This document shows, piece after piece, positions 54,638-64,000 of a DNA stretch of 64,000 nucleotides. The stretch is from assembly GCA_030844895.1 (NCBI GenBank), contig CM061231.1, positions 4,284,001 to 4,348,000 of the forward strand, in the 5' to 3' direction. Numbering within the stretch: the stretch's first letter is position 1; each line of letters starts with the position of its first letter. Below the pieces are notes generated by a model. The model ran no database searches. It had not been told where the DNA came from and saw only the letters and a list, made by a program, of their open reading frames with translations. Origin of the DNA: Ambrosia x helenae (lineage: Eukaryota > Streptophyta > Magnoliopsida > Asterales > Asteraceae). Position numbers and translations under genes: made by a program.

Positions 54638-57390
54638 TGCAACACCCCAACCGATGGCGGAAACATCGAGGTGTCACGTAGTGACGATTGTTCAATAGCT
54701 CATGGACTAGAAATGTAAATTTACATTGATTAAATAGTTTATTACATTGAAAGGAAAATTACATAATGCAATAATTCTAAAGCATCAAGTCTAACTAAAA
54801 TACAATAAAGTCAAAGCTTAAATATAAATCCAAAAGCTTAAAAGAAGCGTCTCAAAATAACCTGAAACATGTACGAAAATAGTATATGTCAATACAAATA
54901 TGTATTGGTGAGCATACCCTGTTTGAATAAATATAGTAGGAAAAGTGTTTAGCAATTCATGTACGGTACCATTTGCAATTATGTAATAAGTAGTATCAGT
55001 CAAAACCAAGCCTTGATGAATAATGACTAACACATGAATAACCAACTGAATAATGAATTAACAAGACAATGACCAAGATTCTCTCAATAGAGTCTCAAGG
55101 GGGTATACCATAGTACTATTCATTGAAATGCTAGGCCGCAGAACGGTTAATGATTATGACTAAGCATACACACAAATTCACATAAAGCAAACACACATGA
55201 GAATTGCATTAAGTATAAGAATAACATTTGATAATAGTGTACATGAGTAGCCCCAAAATAGTAAAACATGAAAAGGGGAAAGATATACTCACCTTGATTG
55301 TGGTGGTGAACTTGTAAGAAATTAATCAATGAGAATCGATGAATTGTGCTTGAACCTATATTTTCATTATCAAAATTTACGAACAATAATTCGACTATGT
55401 GATTCTTAACTCGTTGATTGTCCGGCGAGAGAGACCTTACGATTATTGACTAATTATTATAAATGGATTAAAGTAGCACTCATTCCCTAAAGAGTTTAGG
55501 AGCCACACATTTAATTAGCATGCTAACATGAAGTTGTAACATGTACTAATATACTCATATAAATAAAAAACCACATATTTGAGTTGACCAATGACACTTT
55601 CTTTGACAAACGATATGTAACAGTAGCAAAAAGTTTTTGAGTTCTAGCTTGAATTCACATTGCAAAACCTCTAACAAAAAAAGAAAAACAAAAAAAAAAA
55701 ACTATACAGAAGATCCATATCTCTTTGATTTCTTAACTAACTAAAATATGAATAAACAAACATGAAAGTAAGAATAGTGAACAAAGCATATTATTATATC
55801 AAAATGCAGTTCTTTATTTTGGTTATAATTAGATTTTCTAATATAAGATCTGTAGTCGCCGGAACAATCAAAACGAAAACAAAACTCGTATAATTATTTC
55901 TAAATCGGATGATAGTTTGATTATGGTACCTTGTCGACGTTCAATATTAGTTTAATCACCCACGTATGTCTCATATGGCTGGTCACACGGAGGCGAAACG
56001 GGTTAAACTACAACCGTTTGGCGGCAATAACGCTTCTGCTTCGTGATTTAGTTTGTTGTGACATCGGCGACAACTAGTGAAATAGAGATGATGAGCGGAG
56101 TAAATCGAAAGGCTGTTTTGGTGGTGGTTGGTGTTCGTTGAAGGTGTTCGTCGGACATAAGCGGAGAAAGGGAAGGAACGGAGAAGAACCAGAAGACAAA
56201 CCATATAACTTCGATTTGCAATGAAGGCATTGATAGATTGAAAGATAATTGAGCCTGAATCATAAGCGACCCAGGTCTGTGACGAGTAATCGTATCAATT
56301 GCGGATTATTGAATGAGTTTATAACGTCGGTTATTGGTTCTTTAATCAAGAAACGATGTGTATATATATAGAGGCACTTTGCGGTTTAATAGGCAATGAA
56401 TTCGATTAATTTAGAAACAGCATATATATCCGAAAATTCAATACAGTCGTTTTGAATTCCATCTAAAAAAATTACAGCAAGTTATATAATCATATAATTT
56501 GTAATATGTATTTAAATGACAATCAAAATGACGGATAATTATTACTTTTAAATGAAAATTGAAAACTCTAAAAAAATGCAACATCTCTTCATTAATTTGA
56601 GATAAATAGCATTATTGAGAAATGTTCGGATAGGTTCTAGGAAGTTTTATCAATCTAAAATATAAATGTAGTACTTGTGAAAATAAAATTTTTAGTAATG
56701 AAGGTTAAAATAAAGCATTTACGTGATTCGAATTTATAACGTATTTCAACAGTTTAAATTAACGAGAAAAATATGTAATGTTACAGTAACGATGGTCAAC
56801 TATAGTGGGTTGAAGGCGATGAAGGTGGTTGATGGCGTTGGACTCCCAGTGGGGTTGGTTGTTGTTTATTGGAATGGGTAAGTCAAGGAAGATGGTTCAA
56901 GAGCTAACATGTCAATTGGAGTTTGATTAGATTGAGTTTGCCATGGGGTTTTGGTACAGAAGGATAGTGAAAGTGAAGGTGTGTAGAAATATGAAACAAT
57001 AATATCTAACAAGAAGGACCCCAAATGATTTTAACCTTGAACTACTAAAGTGTCGGTTACCCCTAGTATTTTCTTTGATTGCCATTTAATGGTTGTAAAT
57101 GATGGATGGTGGTTTCGAAAGACCAAGCAACTACGGTTTCATTGGTTTTAAATTTCTAGAGGTCATTATGATTTTATAGCAAGGTTAAAGTGGTATAAAT
57201 TATTATTAATATGGTTCATTCATTTGTATCATATTAAGAAAACATATTTATAGAGAGAAAAAAAAATACAACGATTTAGTATAACTCAAAATGTTATTAA
57301 CTTGGGAAAAACGAAAGGACTGAATTAAAAACACTTAATTACAAGGACAAAAGTTATAATATTGATAATTTAAAAGGGGCGGATGTCACA
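54638..57390 (-). mobile_element. LTR, array copy 2 (2,753 bp)
   Basis: Differs from copy 1 mainly in the length of A runs near 55690 and 57260. Same ends. Confidence 0.9.
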
Positions 57391-59343
57391 GTCTCCCCTA
57401 CTTTAAAAAATTTCGTCTCGAAATTTCTGTCAAGTGGAGATTCCTATGTAACAGAAGGCGTTGTAAAAGTCAAGTAGGTTAAAAAAATTTCATCATTTAT
57501 GATTTGACCAGATTTTAAACAGTTATCTAATATCCAAAGTAAAAGTTTTCAAAATTTTTGACAGTTGACTGAAAGTTAGAAAGTTGAGAGTTTAGATGAG
57601 AAAAGTTTTGCGAATGAGTAACGGATGAGGGGCAGAGGCACCAATGAAACAGTCTCCCCTACTTTAGAAAAGTTTCTAACTGAACTTAATTAAGGCCATG
57701 CAACTGAATTTCGACTAACAGAGAGTGTAAGAGCATACAAAGTTTAAGGTTTTCTGTAAAGGTGGTCAGCAAGGAAGGCTCCAAAGAAACTAATTGAAGC
57801 TTATGTAAAATGATCTTATCGAAAATGCTAGCTATTAGTCAACAATCTAATGAAGAGGTAGTAATGGGTAGGTTCTTGGTCAAACTCCTAGTTCGCTCCC
57901 GCAGTATCGTTTATGCTTATATATAGGGTGTACCGCAGCTGACCCACCACACTCCTGATACTTCGGACTCGTACTGATTGTCTACCAATAGCCTAAATAG
58001 AATTACACACCACCCTCATGTACCTGTAAACCCATGATTGCGTTCCGGACCGTAATCATCGATTTACCTTACACTTGGGTGTTATGCTTTTCCATAACCC
58101 TATCCTAAGTAATACCAGAAACAAATGCGTGCAATCAATATGTAATAGCCACTGTAATGAGTTAATGTTCAATCATGACATGGTTAGAGGTCCTTCCCTT
58201 TCGAGTTTTCCCTTTAACCGTAATGAGAATAAAATGTAAGTATAAGACATGGTTAGAGGTTCTTCCCTTTCGGGTTCACCCTTAACCGGTAACTTTTGTT
58301 CACATCGTTGACTCTAAACACTCATATTGATAGACCCTGAGGTTTACACCGTTTCCCCTCGGATTGAAGAAATACTCTAATCCGAGTCGTACGTGGGCAC
58401 CGGCTTAGATCTCATACGAGTTATCAACTAGTATGTTCGTTGGCCATGATGGTGAACAAAATAATGTAAAGTATAACAGGGTTTTGCTCAAAACAGGAAA
58501 GAAAATATGCATACCAAAATGCGTTCAAGTAAGCATATAAGTATAGTCATAAAATTCTGACTGAAAGAATAATATAAAATAAATCGAGTAAATCGCACAA
58601 TTGCACAAAATGAAAGTAAACGAGTTGAATTTATGCAAATAGGCAATGTGAAAATAATCACAAATAACGTGTCAGAAATAACTATGAATAAAAATGGTGC
58701 AAGATTAAAATAATGAAATTTATGGCAAATGAATGTGCACGGAACGAGTGTATAGCCTACTGGCACGCGAGTTTAAAATCTAATAATTTTACATATATGC
58801 GTTATACTATAAAAGACATTTAACAACATTCTGATAAAAAGATGTCCATTCTTTTGTTAAACCAAAAGTTTTGCAACTGAAAAAGTATAAGTGTAAAAGG
58901 TAAATTTTCGCAGTTTACTCGACTTTGTGATATTGTTGAAAGAATAGTTAATGATGCATGAGAATAATTTTTTTTTTTTTTTTGAAATCGAAGTGTGTTT
59001 TAGATTCAAAACGGGTTCATTTGCAAAATCTTCGTAACTACACGTTTTCATGTGTTTACGAGAAATCGAGTTTGAAAAATGTTATAAAGCTTATTATTAG
59101 TTGCAAATTTCTATCGAAAATATATATTGGTTATGTCATATGAAAACAAAAGGGTTACATTTGTCCTTTAAAATATGCAGTACAAGTTTGCGAAATGCAA
59201 AATGAAACCATTTCATGAACTATGTATAATTCTAATGTGCTTAAAAGACCATGATTTAAAATGACGTGAATGATAGGATTAAAGTATGTAATAGATTACC
59301 AACATTTAAGAAAATTCATAATCAACGAGATGTAGAAATAGAT

Positions 59344-59589
59344 CCTTGAGATGTGGATTTCACTCCTAACTCAAAGATGTATTTCAAAATTGAAAAACTA
59401 TGGTGGAGTGAAACCAGTCACTAAGTTAAGGATATCACTCCCAGCTTAGTGATTAAGTTTCTTTTTGGAGGAAATACTCTTTGAGGTGTGGATATCACTC
59501 CTATCCCAAAGATATATTCCAAAGATATATAGCATATAGAGGAGTGAAACTAATCACCAAGGTATAGATGTCACTCCTATCTTGGTGAT
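59344..59589 (-). ncRNA. Four-hairpin leader cluster, copy 3
   Basis: Same four stem-loops as in the other two copies. Confidence 0.6.
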
Positions 59590-59787
59590 ATCGTTTCGTT
59601 TGTGAAATACGAGTGTGTTCTTTCCTAAGCAAAATACCGAAAGAATAACGAGAAAGTATCATAGCAAAAATACCTAGAAAGAAAATATAAGAATAAAGAG
59701 GAATATACACGAGAGGACTCGTGAAAATAAGCTTAGTTATAGACTAGGCTAAAAGGCATTCTAATAACCTAATTCCCTATAACCATG

Positions 59788-59800
59788 GCTCTGATACCAA
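59788..59800 (-). promoter_or_regulatory. Primer-binding site, copy 3
   Basis: Minus strand TTGGTATCAGAGC next to the LTR end at 59803. Confidence 0.88.
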
Positions 59801-59802
59801 TC

Positions 59803-62558
59803 TGCAACACCCCAACCGATGGCGGAAACATCGAGGTGTCACGTAGTGACGATTGTTCAATAGCTCATGGACTAGAAATGTAAATTTACATTGATTAAAT
59901 AGTTTATTACATTGAAAGGAAAATTACATAATGCAATAATTCTAAAGCATCAAGTCTAACTAAAATACAATAAAGTCAAAGCTTAAATATAAATCCAAAA
60001 GCTTAAAAGAAGCGTCTCAAAATAACCTGAAACATGTACGAAAATAGTATATGTCAATACAAATATGTATTGGTGAGCATACCCTGTTTGAATAAATATA
60101 GTAGGAAAAGTGTTTAGCAATTCATGTACGGTACCATTTGCAATTATGTAATAAGTAGTATCAGTCAAAACCAAGCCTTGATGAATAATGACTAACACAT
60201 GAATAACCAACTGAATAATGAATTAACAAGACAATGACCAAGATTCTCTCAATAGAGTCTCAAGGGGGTATACCATAGTACTATTCATTGAAATGCTAGG
60301 CCGCAGAACGGTTAATGATTATGACTAAGCATACACACAAATTCACATAAAGCAAACACACATGAGAATTGCATTAAGTATAAGAATAACATTTGATAAT
60401 AGTGTACATGAGTAGCCCCAAAATAGTAAAACATGAAAAGGGGAAAGATATACTCACCTTGATTGTGGTGGTGAACTTGTAAGAAATTAATCAATGAGAA
60501 TCGATGAATTGTGCTTGAACCTATATTTTCATTATCAAAATTTACGAACAATAATTCGACTATGTGATTCTTAACTCGTTGATTGTCCGGCGAGAGAGAC
60601 CTTACGATTATTGACTAATTATTATAAATGGATTAAAGTAGCACTCATTCCCTAAAGAGTTTAGGAGCCACACATTTAATTAGCATGCTAACATGAAGTT
60701 GTAACATGTACTAATATACTCATATAAATAAAAACCACATATTTGAGTTGACCAATGACACTTTCTTTGACAAACGATATGTAACAGTAGCAAAAAGTTT
60801 TTGAGTTCTAGCTTGAATTCACATTGCAAAACCTCTAACAAAAAAAGAAAAACAAAAAAAAAAAAAAACTATACAGAAGATCCATATCTCTTTGATTTCT
60901 TAACTAACTAAAATATGAATAAACAAACATGAAAGTAAGAATAGTGAACAAAGCATATTATTATATCAAAATGCAGTTCTTTATTTTGGTTATAATTAGA
61001 TTTTCTAATATAAGATCTGTAGTCGCCGGAACAATCAAAACGAAAACAAAACTCGTATAATTATTTCTAAATCGGATGATAGTTTGATTATGGTACCTTG
61101 TCGACGTTCAATATTAGTTTAATCACCCACGTATGTCTCATATGGCTGGTCACACGGAGGCGAAACGGGTTAAACTACAACCGTTTGGCGGCAATAACGC
61201 TTCTGCTTCGTGATTTAGTTTGTTGTGACATCGGCGACAACTAGTGAAATAGAGATGATGAGCGGAGTAAATCGAAAGGCTGTTTTGGTGGTGGTTGGTG
61301 TTCGTTGAAGGTGTTCGTCGGACATAAGCGGAGAAAGGGAAGGAACGGAGAAGAACCAGAAGACAAACCATATAACTTCGATTTGCAATGAAGGCATTGA
61401 TAGATTGAAAGATAATTGAGCCTGAATCATAAGCGACCCAGGTCTGTGACGAGTAATCGTATCAATTGCGGATTATTGAATGAGTTTATAACGTCGGTTA
61501 TTGGTTCTTTAATCAAGAAACGATGTGTATATATATAGAGGCACTTTGCGGTTTAATAGGCAATGAATTCGATTAATTTAGAAACAGCATATATATCCGA
61601 AAATTCAATACAGTCGTTTTGAATTCCATCTAAAAAAATTACAGCAAGTTATATAATCATATAATTTGTAATATGTATTTAAATGACAATCAAAATGACG
61701 GATAATTATTACTTTTAAATGAAAATTGAAAACTCTAAAAAAATGCAACATCTCTTCATTAATTTGAGATAAATAGCATTGTTGAGAAATGTTCGGATAG
61801 GTTCTAGGAAGTTTTATCAATCTAAAATATAAATGTAGTACTTGTGAAAATAAAATTTTTAGTAATGAAGGTTAAAATAAAGCATTTACGTGATTCGAAT
61901 TTATAACGTATTTCAACAGTTTAAATTAACGAGAAAAATATGTAATGTTACAGTAACGATGGTCAACTATAGTGGGTTGAAGGCGATGAAGGTGGTTGAT
62001 GGCGTTGGACTCCCAGTGGGGTTGGTTGTTGTTTATTGGAATGGGTAAGTCAAGGAAGATGGTTCAAGAGCTAACATGTCAATTGGAGTTTGATTAGATT
62101 GAGTTTGCCATGGGGTTTTGGTACAGAAGGATAGTGAAAGTGAAGGTGTGTAGAAATATGAAACAATAATATCTAACAAGAAGGACCCCAAATGATTTTA
62201 ACCTTGAACTACTAAAGTGTCGGTTACCCCTAGTATTTTCTTTGATTGCCATTTAATGGTTGTAAATGATGGATGGTGGTTTCGAAAGACCAAGCAACTA
62301 CGGTTTCATTGGTTTTAAATTTCTAGAGGTCATTATGATTTTATAGCAAGGTTAAAGTGGTATAAATTATTATTAATATGGTTCATTCATTTGTATCATA
62401 TTAAGAAAACATATTTATAGAGAGAAAAAAAAAATACAACGATTTAGTATAACTCAAAATGTTATTAACTTGGGAAAAACGAAAGGACTGAATTAAAAAC
62501 ACTTAATTACAAGGACAAAAGTTATAATATTGATAATTTAAAAGGGGCGGATGTCACA
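59803..62558 (-). mobile_element. LTR, array copy 3 (2,756 bp), right edge of the array
   Basis: Ends in TGTCACA at 62558, followed by unrelated TTAAACAAATC rather than a polypurine tract. It is therefore the 5'-most LTR of the minus-strand array. One A-to-G difference from the other copies is near 61781. Confidence 0.9.
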
Positions 62559-63030
62559 TTAAACAAATCAAAACAATCAAACTCAGATCCTACATTAATA
62601 ATACGGTATCGGTACCGATATTAAGATAATACTGGTTCGGTTTTTCATAATAAAAAAAAATATCACTATATCGGTACCAAACTGGTACTTGCTAATATAA
62701 TTTTATTTTTAACGGATTTTGTACTGGCATATAATAACCCACGCGATGCCGTAGGATGCACCAATGCTTTGCAGCGAGACGCGGTTTGAACTCCGTAAAT
62801 ATCGAAATTGAAAGGTTAATATTACCAAATAAATGCTTTGTTGCTAATATAACTTCATTTTTATTCGATTTTATACTGTCACATTGACAAAAATATAAAA
62901 TGAATATGATATAGGTGCCGATATTAAAACAGTATTGGTTCGGTTTTCTACGTTAAAGAAAACTATCACTATGCCGGTACTGAAAGTATCGGTTTAATAC
63001 GAGTACCCGTACCAAATTCAAGCCCCTAAT
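62559..63030. repeat. Short-word repeat region (TATCGGTACCGATA)
   Basis: Iterated TATCGGTACCGATATTAA, GGTTCGGTTTT and CCGGTACTG words at both sides (62600-62690 and 62915-63010), ending TTCAAGCCCCTAA. The design is that of the short-word hAT-like elements at 2618 and 22146, but the left end is not seen, possibly lost when the array inserted. Confidence 0.5.
62745..62875 (+). repeat. Dispersed repeat, copy right of the array
   Basis: Diverged direct copy of 48523-48660, inside the short-word region. Confidence 0.55.
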
Positions 63031-63039
63031 TTAAACTAA

Positions 63040-63480
63040 AAGAAAAGTGGCCATTAGAGACTAAACCATTAGGGACTGAAATATCAGTCTCCAATATGTA
63101 ATATCTTGGACTGATTCATTAGTTACTAATAGTATTGGGGACTGATTTTTGTGCGACATATTTTTGCGACTGAAAATCTGTCACTAATATCTTGACACCT
63201 TGTTTGAGACTAAATTTCAGTCGCAAATTTGTTTGATAAATATAGGGCTTTGGAGGAAACTTATCCATAACTGGATTTCAGTCCCAAATACGTTCCATCT
63301 ATAATGAGAAATAGGACAAATGTAACGAAGGCTGACATTTAGTCTCTAATATTGAAGAAACATATTAGAGACTAGAAATTGGTTCTTAATGTTTCAAAAT
63401 GAATTGAATTAAGGACTAATATTTAGTGTTAAACGCTTTTGTATATATGAAGATTAAGGACTGATTTTCAGTCTCCAATG
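63040..63480. mobile_element. CACTA-like subterminal repeat cluster
   Basis: Repeated words ATTAGAGACTAAA, GGGACTGAAAT, TCAGTCTCCAAT and TCAGTCGCAAAT in both orientations, a pattern typical of the subterminal regions of CACTA elements. The terminal CACTA itself is not seen. Confidence 0.45.
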
Positions 63481-64000
63481 AAATCTACTTAAAGAATCCA
63501 AAGAAAGGAAAAATATTTTTATTTTGTTTTGTGGTATAGATTATGAAAGGAATTCATAAAATATAAAAAACAATTAATAGTTTCATAACTATAAGGTTTG
63601 GTAAAAAAAATTGAAAAAAAGATATGGAGTCAAGAGTTTTCTTTTAACTAGAAATAGTTTTTTGGTCATGTATATTTATCTTTTTTTGTTTATAGATAGT
63701 TTTTATTAGACCTGACAATTTCAATCCATCTTATTGAGTTTGGGTTGTTTTGGGTTTAAAATTTGACCTTGTGAGTTAAAATGGGTTTAGTATAATTTTC
63801 AAGGGAGTTAGGATGGTTAATTTTAATTGTAGGAAATAAGTAAGTGGGTCAGGATAAGTATGTCAAAAAAAAAAAAAGGGGTCAGGAAGGGTATTTTTAG
63901 ATAACCATATACAAATCTAAATTAAAAGTCACACAACACCAAAAGCGTTGATGCCTCATAGAAATCAATGTAATTAAAAACAAAAAATTATATCTTTTGC
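63481..64000. other. No gene seen
   Basis: AT-rich. A short GGGTTTGGGTTGTTTTGGG-like stretch at 63740 and an A run at 63867-63878 are the only features noticed. Confidence 0.4.

Larger units (their letters stand above)
57391..59802 (-). mobile_element. Interior, array copy 2 (2,412 bp), non-coding
   Basis: Same organisation as copy 1. Single-base differences from copy 1 lie near 57566 (A to T), 57611 (T to C) and 57695 (A to C). A further difference from both other copies is near 59113 (CTCTCG to CTATCG). Confidence 0.88.
48768..62558 (-). mobile_element. Tandem array of a large non-coding LTR retrotransposon (13.8 kb)
   Basis: Three copies of a 5,165-5,167-bp unit, the third truncated. The same sequence starts at 48768, 53935 and 59100. 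On the minus strand the order is LTR (62558-59803), interior (59802-57391), LTR (57390-54638), interior (54637-52225), LTR (52224-49471) and a truncated interior (49470-48768). Each interior starts with a tRNA-iMet primer-binding site and ends in a polypurine tract. The LTRs are about 2,755 bp and the interiors about 2,412 bp, with no gag or pol. This is a LARD-like non-autonomous element. Differences I noticed between copies are mostly homopolymer lengths and a handful of single bases, so the array is very young or recently homogenised. Unequal recombination between LTRs is the likely origin. No target duplication can be read, because the left side is truncated inside the interior. Confidence 0.9.

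Noticed and set aside
49169..61430. Sets of small minus-strand frames repeated three times with identical sequence
   Set aside because: They recur only because the LTR array repeats the DNA. None resembles gag, pol or a host protein.

Overview
This is nuclear DNA from a flowering plant. The evidence is intron-rich host genes, tRNA-derived SINEs, a Cassandra-type element carrying 5S rRNA-like sequence, Ty3/gypsy LTRs, hAT, Mutator, PIF/Harbinger and CACTA remnants, and Helitron-type ends. The style of the repeats (LTR ends with a conserved GATGGCGGAAACATC-like block, and short-word hAT elements) is what I associate with Asteraceae. That placement is inference from memory, not a search.

Layout. 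0.3-1.2 kb: decayed Ty3/gypsy gag. 1.7-7.5 kb: the main host gene, a 10-exon CID (CTC-interacting domain) family RNA-binding protein with two RRMs, whose introns are packed with small DNA transposons. 7.6-20.7 kb: three Helitron-type 3' ends, gene fragments (one clearly BTB/POZ), two SINEs, two MITE or foldback elements, a CACTA end, and a PIF/Harbinger element holding a LINE fragment. 21-25 kb: further hAT-like elements and a third SINE. 25.8-26.4 kb: the second host gene, a small intronless VQ-motif protein. 26.9-34.8 kb: a solo-LTR-like block, another Helitron-type end, a long inverted-repeat element and a dead MuDR transposase. 36.2-45.5 kb: Cassandra, then several large LTRs, one a clean 2.6-kb solo LTR. 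46.2-48.1 kb: a broken RPA70-like gene. 48.8-62.6 kb: a tandem array of a large, non-coding LTR retrotransposon on the minus strand (LTR-internal-LTR-internal-LTR plus a truncated internal piece), with nearly identical copies. 62.6-64 kb: short-word repeats and CACTA-like subterminal repeats.

Only two genes look intact (CID-like and VQ). They are independent of each other and lie in repeat-rich DNA. The most unusual structure is the array. Just downstream of its primer-binding site each copy carries four similar hairpins. Their loops are conserved while their stems change, and one stem pair shows a compensatory change in a related element about 6 kb away. The element is non-autonomous, so these hairpins are candidate cis-acting RNA signals.
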